Source: Megachile rotundata
Taxonomy: Eukaryota > Arthropoda > Insecta > Hymenoptera > Megachilidae
Direction of reading: 5' to 3'
Length of the DNA: 64,000 nt
Assembly (NCBI RefSeq): GCF_050947335.1
Contig: NC_134995.1
Location: 5,370,501 to 5,434,500 of the forward strand
The notes under the pieces are model-generated. The model saw nothing but the letters and a program-made list of their open reading frames with translations, was not told the origin of the DNA and searched no databases. Numbering within the stretch: the first letter of the stretch is position 1; each line of letters starts with the position of its first letter. Positions 1-10,835 of this stretch are shown piece after piece. The translations under genes and the position numbers were made by a program.

Positions 1-80
1 AAGAATCGACACCTCGACTCGATAACTGCAACACTTGTTCCCGATTTTGTTGCAGTTATCGAGTCGAGGTGTCGATTCTT
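1..80. repeat. Short hairpin repeat, inverted copy
   Basis: Bases 1-32 are the perfect reverse complement of bases 49-80, and a loop of about 16 bases lies between them. The loop reads as the reverse complement of the loop of the next hairpin (about 188-204) except for one base. This block is therefore an inverted copy of the core of the 82-312 hairpin. It is cut by the window edge, so its outer arms may continue upstream. No coding potential is visible. Confidence 0.9.
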
Positions 81-81
81 A

Positions 82-312
82 ACTTTTAAATAGCCTCTCT
101 CGTTCGCTCTCTGTCCTTTCCTACGTTTAGCGGTCGCCGCGAGTCAAATGTAAACAAAGAATCGACACCTCGACTTGATAACTGCAACAAAATCGGGAAC
201 AAGCGTTGCAGTTATCGAGTCGAGGTGTCGATTCCTTGTTTACATTTGGCTCGCGTCGACCGCTAAACGTAGGAAAGGACAGAGAGCGAACGAGTGAGGC
301 TGTTTAAAATTA
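82..312. repeat. Long imperfect hairpin (about 100-bp arms)
   Basis: The segment from about 82 to 187 pairs with about 205 to 312 as a near-perfect inverted repeat. It includes matching CCTTTCCTACGTTTAGCGG and CCGCTAAACGTAGGAAAGG blocks and a short loop. It looks like a foldback or MITE-type element, or part of a palindromic satellite. No target-site duplication was identified with confidence. Confidence 0.85.
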
Positions 313-880
313 AATTTTTAGAGAAGTCTGACGAGTAATAGTCTTTTGGTTCCATACAAAATCGCGCCTCCATACACTCGAAAAAACAAACAATATTACT
401 ACATAAACAAATGTTGTTCAAATTATGCCGTGTTTGGTCTTATTTTGATCAGGAGAATTTCACAATTACATTGGTAAAAGTAATATTTAGTAAAACCAAA
501 AAATAAAAAAGTTTTACTGTTGCATTAGTGTTGTCACATCGATACGCCGGTTCGGATTACATTACATACGCTGCTCGCTCGTCGAGTGTCAAAATTCAAG
601 GGGGATCCCCCTAAGTGGTGGGGATAGTAACGTTGCAGTTATCCAGTCCATCGTTTGTCGCAGTTATCCAGTCTTTACTGTATAAAGAAATATTTAGAAT
701 GTATAAATACCGATATTAGTGGTGGCCGTTTGCTTATCCGACCCTTTCAAACTAGCCAAGTTCGCACACATGTTCACCCTGCAACTTGCACCCGTACATC
801 CGGCGCTAAGAAAGTTAGTACCGATTTGAAGGCACACTAAAGAACAAACAAGAAGGTATTACGTTCATATTTCGCGACAA
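313..880. other. Non-coding, with two diverged hairpin-arm copies
   Basis: No gene is supported here. Two copies of GCAGTTATCCAGTC (about 634-647 and 660-673) match the hairpin-arm motif GCAGTTATCGAGTC seen four times in 1-300. A perfect 12-bp palindrome, GGGGGATCCCCC, lies at 600-611. Confidence 0.6.
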
Positions 881-1640
881 ATGACCAGCAGTGCTCGACG
901 ATAATTTTCATCGCGAGCTCGTAGAAACTCGTTCGCGCAGCTCCTTGGTCCGCGAGACATCTCGAGATTCGTAGCCCGATTTCACGCGAGAACAATGCCG
1001 AGGCCACTTTCTTCTACTCGCTTTATATGCGTGTATGTGTCTCTTTCTCTATTAAGTCGGCTCCGTGAAAACGCAGACTAATTTCTCGTCTCGACCCGCC
1101 ACGACGATGCTGAAGAGTCCACGGCGGAGTGGCCCGCAACGGAGGGTTACGAGTCAGAAGGTTGAAAAGGCATCCGTACAAAGAGCAGAGGAGTGTGCAA
1201 CAATTATAAACACCGTGGCAATTACGGTGGCCTGGGTGCGTGCACTTTCTTCCAGCTCTTTCTCGCCGTCCTCCTCTCCCCTCCCCCGAATGAATTGCAC
1301 CAGCCACGGAAGAAAATCATAGCCTCTTCAACGTTACCACCGGATGAACCACCCCAGGCTGCTTTCACTTGTACCACCTTTTACTCGCTTGTAATTGAGC
1401 TGGAATCATACAACGATGAGAAGGAACTCGACTAGAACTGAGTGGCTACTTGGACGCGTCACGTGTGGGATCTCGAGATGTTTTCCATTCTATTATACAG
1501 CGCCAACTACACAGACCCACGTGAATATGTTCGAGCGGCGTTACGCTTGAAGTTTAAGTGTATACAAATTGCGCGATAGGCTTCGACCGAATACACCGCG
1601 TTATTTCTTTTCGAGAAATTAGACAAATATTTAGATTTAG
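881..1640. other. GC-richer island, no assigned gene
   Basis: Base composition rises here and CpG dinucleotides are frequent compared with the surrounding AT-rich DNA. Short reading frames exist on both strands (for example about 1065-1322 plus), but none resembles a protein family I recognise and none has convincing splice borders. It could be a promoter or untranslated exon of a gene lying outside the window. Confidence 0.35.
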
Positions 1641-4090
1641 AGAATTAGAGAATTGTTAGCGATTTAGAGAATTGTTCAAATCTGGTTTAGTTTGGCAATC
1701 TGGAAAAGGAACTTGGGGATCAGCTGGAATATTTATGGAACTTGCACTATGATTTATTTATCGGCTGCGGTAGTCAGAACTAATCGCAGCTACAATATTA
1801 AAACAGGCAAAGAAAGCGAAAATGTTATATCAATTTGGTATTATGCAATAACATTTGGACTATGTTGTAACGAGGCATATTTTTCTGCCTCTTATAATTG
1901 GACTTGAATTCTAAGATCATATTGCGGAATCGTATGATAATAATTTTTATAATTTTCATAGAATACGTGGTAAGTAGATTATCTTCAGTTTGTCGAGCCT
2001 TTTATCAATTTTCTAGTTTTTCAATATTTTATTAATTAAGCAACGGTGTATGTAAAATATTATATTTTATTTTAGAATAGCGTAAGACTGAATGTTTCAA
2101 AATTCGAATATTGGTTTCAAGAGATTATATTCAATATGACGAAATTTAATAAAATTCCATGCATTTTCACGTCGAACCACTGTTGGAACTTGAATTATGC
2201 AGACACTGCAGCTATGTACACCACGTATGCACAGCACGTGTGAATGGAAAGTTGTCGACTATATCTATTTAACTATACAGTCTCAATTTTTATTTAAAAT
2301 AATGTACGATGTATTCACTTTCTAGTGAAAACGAAAACGAAATCTATAGATCCGTTTTCCTTCGATAAATTTTCGAAGTCTTAGAGTTAAATATGGTGTG
2401 GTAGAAATATACACTTGTGCACATACTTAAAATATGTATATACAATATTTGCAAAAATAAATAATTTATTGCGAAGAGAAACAGAAAAATGTGTATAATG
2501 ACATTTGTACGATGTCTACTTAAATGGAACAGCCTGATTAGTATAATGACACAGAATTTTTGGCCGATTTAAAGATGAAAGTACAAAGCAGATTTGTAAA
2601 TTGTTATCAGCTGTCAAGTATTTAAGTCTCTATTATCACGAGCAGAGTGAATTATAGTCAAAGGAAGTACTAATTACAATGCTGCTGTTCCACCACATGA
2701 ACATTTTATAACAATTTCGTGTGAATGATTCGGTAATGAATTTTCGAGCTTTCAATTCAGAGTTGTGTTCCTCTAGAGAGAGAAATTTTTGTAAACTGCA
2801 ATTTACAAAGTTATAAGAAGACATATTATTTATTTCCACTTGCAAGATATAATTTCAACACCTTTTTGACCATATCGATTCTTATTAAAATTATTAGTAT
2901 TATTAAATACTTTATGATGCCAAAATATTTAAAGTATAATGAACTAATAATGTTATATAGTATTTAAATATTTTACTATATACTTAATAGTGTATATTGC
3001 TAATAAATATTTGTACAATATTAATTATTACCAATTATTTATTTAATATCAATAATTAGTAATTATTTATGTAATTCATATCATTCATTATTAATAATCT
3101 TTTATTTTTAGTAATAATAGCTTTAGTAAAAATAGTAGGAAGTTCAAATATTTCTTAGCTCTGTGACACGCGATTTCAATGAAAACTTTTCGAGATGTAT
3201 TAAAACATATTCCATCAGGTATAAAATGCTAAACAAAAGGCGGGAAATTTTTTAACCTAACTTCAAAAAGTTAAAAGATCTTTATATACAAATAATAAAA
3301 TAAAATCGAATTTAAAAAAGTATGAAAGCAGTATCAGAAGTAAGGTAAAATTATGCATGCATTAGTTCCCAAATTTTAATACTACCGCCCACTCAATATT
3401 TCGGTAAATAAATAATATCCTATCATTCGCAAACAATATTACACAGCAAAGTATAAACAAGCTTTTCACTGGCAATTTTCCTCGATGCAAACCGCATTCA
3501 TATCAGGTAGTTATTCATGGCGGCCGAACAAAATATTTTGAATAATCTTTTTTACAGAGCGTAACAATATTTTTTCGCTCGATGCGCACATCGTTCACCG
3601 GCATTTTAAAGCTGACTCGGATCCTCGGATAGAGATGGATCACCGGATGTGGATAATCGTGTTCTGAGTTGATGTGCAAGTTAATGGACGAACCAGGAAA
3701 AACAAAACGCGCGACACCAAAACAAATCGACGCTCCATCCCCAGGGCTTTGTGAAGCAAAGAGTATCGATGCTGACCAACCGAAATTTCAATGGACATTG
3801 CTTTTTTTCTACAGCTTGACGTGAACTCATATGTCCGTGCACTGATTCGGTCTAACCATTCATGAACATCAACTAGCATGGCCCTCTGGTCTGGTCTCTT
3901 TCTACTTTGTTCAACTAGTTTCTATGGAATAACAGAAAGTACGTAAATAGAGCAGTCTTTGGTGAAAATGATATACTGTTGGCACATTTTCGTAATTCAA
4001 GTATTCTATTAACACCATATGCGTTATTTCGTGTCTTTCGATTAATTGCGTATTCGTACTAGTTGTATACATTAGTTAAACTTATTTAAT
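1641..4090. other. AT-rich intergenic DNA
   Basis: I see no gene, long repeat or recognisable transposon in this stretch. It contains A/T-rich runs and short chance reading frames only. Confidence 0.5.
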
Positions 4091-4096
4091 ACATCT

Positions 4097-4339
4097 ATGG
4101 TTGAACCGAGTGAATTTTTAGTACGGGGTGAATTGACTTTCATGGACGATATTTTACTTATTTATTTAAATAAAATTTATTACAAGTTAATACAAAGTAC
4201 CTTCAAATTTTATCAGAATAATTATCCAGATAATATAAGGTCCTTAGACATAAATCCCATAAAGAATCTATGGGATGAATTACAGCAAAGAATTAGGAAA
4301 ACGTCGATGAATGCAAAAGTTGAATTACGAACGGACTGA
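4097..4339 (+). pseudogene. Tc1-like transposase C-terminal relic
   Basis: A short open frame ends in a segment reading DINPIKNLWDELQQRIRKT. This matches the conserved C-terminal block of Tc1-family transposases, in which an (A)PDLNPIENLWxELxxRI-type sequence carries the last catalytic acidic region. The preceding part is too diverged to recognise. Length is far below the usual 340 or so residues, so this is a dead fragment. No terminal inverted repeats were found around it. Confidence 0.7.
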
Positions 4340-4399
4340 ATGAAGAATTGTATTCTGAGACATATTGAATATACCCATGCATAAAATTATCATATTAAA

Positions 4400-5905
4400 A
4401 TGGTTTGCAACCAAATATTAAAATTGTAATTTTTCCTAAATTTTATATAAATAAATTTATTTTTCATAAAATATTCGAACATTAATAAAGTGCGATGGTA
4501 TGTGTATGTTTCACATCGAAACGATATTAAAAAGTATTTTCAATCTATTATACATACAGTCAAAAGTATTACATATTACATATATAATACAATCAAAAGT
4601 ATTTTCAGTATTTTCAATCTGCAATAAATGATTCATGTTTTTGTAAAATAAGCAGTATAATACAGAAATCATTCCCTATTTATAATAATAAATAAATACT
4701 GTACTTTCCGAACATTAATAGTAACTGCACATTTCAATTTGCCGTACAATAAATGAAAAATGACGTTATCTTAGAAAGAGTTTGGTTAAAATCAGTGAAA
4801 GGCTTATGAAATCTTTAATATATGCTTCCTTATTATTCCTGCAATGTTACAGGTTATGTACGGTACAATATATCACTGGTAAAACAGGAAATAGATTATC
4901 TAATTGTAATCTGATAACGTGGACTATGATGGAATGATATGTGACAGTAAATGAGCGATTGTGGCGCCATGTCGACAACGAGTAGCGTGAAAGCGACATT
5001 TTGTTTTCCGAGCTGTAATCCTTGAAATTGAATCGACAAGTGTCAATTTGATACAAAAGTTATAATATTCTATGATGACTTATTCTATGATAAGTAAATT
5101 CTGTAATAGGTCAATGTACAAACAGAAAAATTGCAGTTAAAGTGGCGAAAATATGTAAGAATATATACAAGGTGTTTTCGAAATGGTGGCACAGAAAAGA
5201 GGAATGTGCAAAAATAAGGCAAAAATATACAATATAATTTTTTCGTATGTCACTTATAAATGTTCAAATTTTCTTGAAAATAAAGCCATATACGAAACAA
5301 TTTTATTTCATATTTACTTATTTTTCCAAATTGATTCATCCAGTTTTCAGTTGTACCACTATGTTATTAACTATGACGTATAATAGAAAATATCCTTAAA
5401 ATTATTCAAAACATTTCAAACAGAACGATAGCTATTGTAAATCAATTTGCAATGAAAGATGTGACAGCAGTCGCACATTAAAATCACGCTTTAGATCCGC
5501 TACTGTCTCGAAATATATCACTATGTCATAAAAGCAAATTGTCCTTGGCTACCTAAATAGTTACCACGTATGTAGACGACCATGTATACGTATCAACTGA
5601 TTTATTGCTATGATATGATAGCTTACTATTTATTGCTATTGATTTATTACTGTGAGAGTGATAGAACTCCTGCGGCCACACAATTGGCACGATATAAATG
5701 CCGTTGGAAATGTTTGGCGTAGTCAAATGACTACTTCTCACCTATTACCAAATTACCGAATCGAGGAACGAAGATTGTGGGTATTTGGTTAAACAGAAAA
5801 TACCTCAATGTAAGGCAATAACATATAATCAAGATAAAAACACAAATTATTAATTTGTACCTGTGTCACGTTTTAGTGAGAGTTAATAATCCCTATTGTT
5901 GTAGT
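4400..5905. other. AT-rich intergenic DNA
   Basis: No gene or recognisable mobile element is visible. Only short chance frames occur. Confidence 0.5.
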
Positions 5906-5930
5906 CTATTCAAGTTTGTCACTTCCAAAT

Positions 5931-6800
5931 TCCCCACTTTCTCAGTTTCTAAATCTCGAAATTGTCAAATTTCTCAAGTTTCAAATTTTTAGATTCTCCA
6001 ATTTGTCAATTTTCAAATTTCCAAATCCCCAAATTTCCAAATTTCCAAATTTCCAAATTCCCAAATTCCCAAAATTCCAAATTTCCAAAACTCCAAATTC
6101 CCAGATTCTCAAATTACCAAGTTTCTAAATTTCCAAATTCCCAAATTCTCAAATTACCAAATTTCTAAATTTCCAAATTTCCAAATTTCCAAAACTCCAA
6201 ATTCCCAAATTCCCAAATTCTCAAATTACCACATTTCTAAATTTCCAAATTCCCAAATTCCCAAATTACCAAATTTCTAAATTTCCAAATTTCCAAATTT
6301 CCAAATTTCCAAATTTCCAAATTTCCAAATTTCCAAAACTCCAAATTCCCAAATTCCCAAATTCCCAAATTCCCAAATTCTCAAATTACCACATTTCTAA
6401 ATTTCCAAATTTCCAAATTTCCAAATTTCCAAAATTCAAAAATTCCAAATTTCTAAATTTCCAAAACTCCAAATTCCCACATTCTCAAATTACCAAATAT
6501 CTAAATTTCCAAATTTCCAAAATTCAAAAATTCCAAATTTCTAAATTTCTATACTTTCGTCTTCAAATTTCCAAATGTCCAAATTTCTAAACTCTCATCT
6601 TTAAATTTCCAAATTTTCCATTCTACCAATTTACAATCCATCAAAATAAGTTTCTGAATTTTCAGATCTCCAAATTTCCGCAAACTTTCCATTCTCCCAA
6701 TTCTCAAATTAACCGACTACCATCCCTAAATTTCCAAACGTTTCAATTCAAAAATTGCCAAGTTTTAAAATCCACAAATTTCCAAATATTAAATCTTCAA
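5931..6800. repeat. Octamer minisatellite (AAATTYCC)n
   Basis: The stretch is a degenerate tandem array of an 8-base unit, mostly AAATTTCC or AAATTCCC, with point variants such as AAATTCTC and AAATTACC. It is cleanest from about 6000 to 6540 and decays toward 6800. Long frames across it are repeat artefacts. Confidence 0.92.
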
Positions 6801-7600
6801 AATTTCTTATTTGCAAGTGTTCAGTATCATTTTCGCATTTTTTCTAAATTTGTTCCGTAATCACAAATTTTTAAATTTTCAAATTTGCGCCGATATTAAT
6901 ACAAAAAACGTATGAAACAGGTGTACTTAAGCTAAGGTGCAACTTATGCAATATTCGCGGACAATCAAACGCAATATTTTTTAGCAACAACTTTGCAAAT
7001 ACCTCTTTATCGAATAGTAGCCATTAAACACGAATAAAAGCTATTTCGCAAATTTATAGACGTTTGATTGTCAGCCTTCATGAGTTTTAGAATATAAATC
7101 GTCAATTTGAGCCATTCACACGATCATACATTAGCCGGTTATTGTTAACGGTACACGATATAATACTAAAAAGGTTCATTTACGTTGCGAACGTTTATAA
7201 ATCTTACAAGCATTATGATACAGTGAGTTCTGTTCATGTTTGCTGTAGAAAATACAACACCTACGATATTATAATTCACGTGGCTAAAGGTGTGAAACCT
7301 GTTTAAGAAGAACTCATTTTAAGTTCTAAAATAACCCAATATCTTACACAAAATATATAGCCATCTAAATTGGTCACGAAACAGTCGAGGCAGCATTCGA
7401 TTTGCTATGGCAATATGATAGATGTTCGAACGAAAGTATGCATAACGTTACCTTGAAAGTTGACCACGGTATTTAAAATTTAAACTACTTTTCGCTTCTT
7501 TTTAAATGAAATAAACTCTGCTATATGCAAGGTGTCGTATTGATATAAACGGGTAGGGATAGATCTTACGTGAAGGATTAAGTTGAAAATACGAAATGAA
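6801..7600. other. Non-coding spacer between octamer arrays
   Basis: Apart from the decaying tail of the octamer array, nothing recognisable is present. Confidence 0.45.
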
Positions 7601-7609
7601 ATTTTTAGT

Positions 7610-8715
7610 TTTTTATTTTTCATTTTTCAGTTTTCCAAATTTTCAAATTTTCAAATTTTCAATTTTTCAATTTTTCAATTTTTCAATTTTTCAATTTTTC
7701 AATTTTTCAATTTTTCAATTTTTCAATTTTTCAATTCTTCAGTTCTTCAGTTCTTCAATTCTTCAATTCTTCAATTCTTCAATTCCTCAATTCTTCCATT
7801 TTTCAATTTTACAATTTTCCAACTTTTTAATTTTTCAATTTTTCAATTTTTCAACTTTTCAATTTTTCAATTCTTCAGTTCTTCAGTACTTCAATTCTTC
7901 AATTCTTCAGTTCTTCAGTTCTTCAATTCTTCAATTCTTCAATTTTTCAATTTCTCAATTTTTTAATTTCTCAATTTTCTAATTTCTCAATTTTTCAATT
8001 TCTCAATTTCTTAATTTTTCAATTTTTCAATTTCTCAATTTCTCAATTTCTCAATTTCTCAATTTCTCAATTTCTCAATTTCTCAATTTCTCAATTTCTC
8101 AATTTCTCAATTTCTCAATTTCTCAATTTCTCAATTTTTCAATTTCTCAATTTTCTAATTTCTCAATTTTTCAATTCTTCTATTTTTCAATTCTTCAGTA
8201 CTTCAATTCTTCAATTCTTCAGTTCTTCAGTTCTTCAATTCTTCAATTCTTCAATTTTTCAATTTCTCAATTTTTTAATTTCTCAATTTTCTAATTTCTC
8301 AATTTTTCAATTTCTCAATTTCTTAATTTTTCAATTTTTCAATTTCTCAATTTCTCAATTTCTCAATTTCTCAATTTCTCAATTTCTCAATTTCTCAATT
8401 TCTCAATTTCTCAATTTCTCAATTTCTCAATTTCTCAATTTCTCAATTTCTCAATTTCTCAATTTCTCAATTTCTCAATTTCTCAATTTCTCAATTTCTC
8501 AATTTCTCAATTTCTTAATTTTTCAATTTCTCAATTTTCTAATTTCTCAATTTTTCAATTCTTCTATTTTTCAATTCTTCAATTTTTCAATTCTTCAATT
8601 TTTCAATTTGTCAATTCTTTAATTCGTCAATTCTTCAATTCTTCAATTTTCGAATTTTTCAACTTTTCAATTCGTCAATTCTTTAATTCTATAATTCTTC
8701 TGTTCTTCAATTTTC
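7610..8715. repeat. Octamer satellite (CAATTTYT)n with higher-order structure
   Basis: A tandem array of 8-base units (CAATTTTT, CAATTCTT, CAATTTCT). Distinct variant runs recur in the same order: a block containing CAGTACTTCAATTC at about 7884 is repeated near 8196, about 312 bp later. Both copies run into a homogeneous CAATTTCT run. This shows tandem duplication of a block larger than the octamer. Confidence 0.92.
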
Positions 8716-9440
8716 CTGGCTACAAATTTCTGAACTTCGAAATTCTAACCCTTTGCGCTTGAGAGTCGAATCTCAGTCGCCATTTTATTTAATACAATAA
8801 TTTGAAATAAACAATTTTTAACTGACCCTATAATATTACAGGTGTGATGTACAAACATAGTTAAACAAACAATAGTGAAAATTATTAGTAAACAACCTCG
8901 ACGGAATTCATTTAACTTCTTAACTAATAAGTTGTTGTTTGCAAACAATCAAATTACCCTCGAGTGGTAAGGACTAATATTTCCAAATCATCAAAAGTCC
9001 AAACCTTCGAACTGACTAACTTTAACATTCTCACATCTTTTTAATTAATAAATTTTCAAATCCATGACAATTAAATCATATAAATTACCCAACTCCTAAA
9101 TCTCCACACTTTTAGACTGTTAACAACTTAACCTACAATTTTGAGCAGTTGCGTCATATAAAGTCAAATGATAGAACTTAAAACGTTACGCATATTTAGT
9201 ATTCAACGATCCTTGCATGTTAAAACTACAATTGAGCCCAAAATTGTGATGAAAATAAAAATCTTGTTTGTCACACCCAAACACAAGGGTGTCGCATTAT
9301 AAAACGAGATAAACTTTCATACTTCCTAACTTGGACTAATTAAAAACATTAATTTAACATTTTACGACTTACTAATTAAAAACAAACAGAGAGATAAGAT
9401 TATTTGTTTCCGTTTCGATAATTTCAATAATATATGTATT
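8716..9440. other. Non-coding spacer
   Basis: AT-rich sequence. I see no gene or element here. Confidence 0.45.
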
Positions 9441-9477
9441 TGCCCCGGGCTCATAAATTCTAGCTATAATTCTCCTT

Positions 9478-9890
9478 TTGTGTATCTGGCGAAACGTGCA
9501 TAAAATTTTCTGCTGCAAGTTGCTGAAACCAGGCTATAGCGCCATTGCAGAAATATACAGTCAACAAATGAGACACCTAAACGAGAAATTGATCAGGAAA
9601 TGGTTAGATTTTACTACAAAACGATACAAACTGGTTTTACTGCATAATGCCGTGCCCTATATCGCATTGACAGCCTGGCAAACGTAAATGGAGCTTGTAA
9701 TAGGTAATCTTGTTGCACCCAGCATATTTCCTAGACTTGGCTGCAGTTCCATGCAACTAAGTGTTTCTACCGAGAAGTTTCGAAATCTTGAAGAAATTGG
9801 ACAACTCAAATTAATTGGGTTTATTCGTTGCGAAAATAGAGATCTCTCACATCGTGGCATCAAACTGGAGTATTTATTTTCAATTTAAAC
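9478..9890 (+). pseudogene. mariner-type transposase relic
   Basis: Two adjacent frames separated by a stop codon near 9685 read through blocks typical of mariner transposases. One block is LLKPGY followed by an AEIYSQQ segment. A degraded LVLLHNAVPYIALT block corresponds to the usual LLHDNARPHxA motif, so the second catalytic Asp is missing. A final block reads CENRDLSHRGIKLE, equivalent to the KDxxFYRRGIxKLP C-terminal motif. The internal stop, short length and lost catalytic residue show it is inactive. No terminal repeats were recognised. Confidence 0.75.
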
Positions 9891-10435
9891 ATAAGTGTAA
9901 CGAATTCTTTTCTTAGTGTTTATAGCGAATGATGTGATTATAGCAAATTTTCCATGGTACTAAATAAAGATCCATTCAGTCTTTCTCCTATAACTTTCGA
10001 AGAAACATGCGAGCTTCGATATTCTGACACCATTTTACAGAGAAAATATAGAAAGCAGAAATATTAGCAACGCTCGGTGGCATAAAGAGATTTGTGTATC
10101 GAGGAGCATTCTCGTTTCCAAACGGATTCCTTTCAAAGTTTACAAAGACGAAAGAGCTCCGTTGTAAGCAGCTATTTCTTGCTCTTGTTTTATTCAAAAG
10201 TTATTTAAAAAGGAACAGAGTATCAAAGCAATTCTGCGATGAAATATTCAACGTATCGTTTATGACAAACAATTGAATTCACCAAACGAATAACGATCCG
10301 GGCTGCACGCGTCGTTAAAACATTTTTATCTGAAGAGAATACTAATGTCTTAAAGTAGCCGGCACAATTTCCTGCTTTTAACCCTATCGAAACATTATGC
10401 GATAAAATAAAATTAGTACCAGTATTAAGTATCAC
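9891..10435 (+). pseudogene. Tc1-like transposase fragment in decayed DNA
   Basis: Around 10290-10420 the plus strand reads, with a stop codon inside, VVKTFLSEEN followed by PAQFPAFNPIETLCDKIK. This resembles the Tc1 block WPAQSPDLNPIENLWDKIK. The rest of the interval has no recognisable coding content. It is a small relic, with no ends identified. Confidence 0.5.
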
Positions 10436-10835
10436 GTATCAGATATCAAGTGTCAGGTATCAAGTACCAGTATTAGGTATCAGGTATCAGATATCAGGTA
10501 TCAAGTATTAAGTACCAGTATTTGATATCAGATATCAGGTATCAGGTATCAACTGCCAGTATCAGGTATCAGGTATCAGATATCAGGTATCAAGTATTAA
10601 GTACCAATATTAGATATCAGATATCAAGTATCAGGTATTAAGTGCCAGTATCAGGTATCAGGTCTCAGATATCAGGTATCAAGTATTAAGTACCAGTATT
10701 AGGTATCAGATATCAAGTATTAAGTACCAATATTAGATATCAGATATCAGGTATCAGACATCAGGTATCAAGTATCAGGTATCAGGTATCAGGTATCAAA
10801 TATCAAGTATCAAGCATCAGTATCAGGTACCGGGT
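10436..10835. repeat. Degenerate heptamer array (ARGTATC)n
   Basis: Tandem 7-base units, mainly AGGTATC, AGATATC, AAGTATC and AAGTACC, run through this stretch. The unit is one or two changes from the AAGTGTC unit of the array at 13617-13820. Confidence 0.88.

Noticed and set aside
1065..1435. Possible first exon in the GC-richer island
   Set aside because: Frames overlap on both strands and none shows a family match or a clear donor.
5916..6168. Pro/Asn/Phe/Ser/Lys-rich frames across the first octamer array
   Set aside because: Same artefact as above, from AAATTYCC units.
7583..7982. Phe/Asn/Gln/Ser-rich frames across the octamer array
   Set aside because: These are translations of CAATTTTT-type units. 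They have no protein-like variation and occur in two frames at once.
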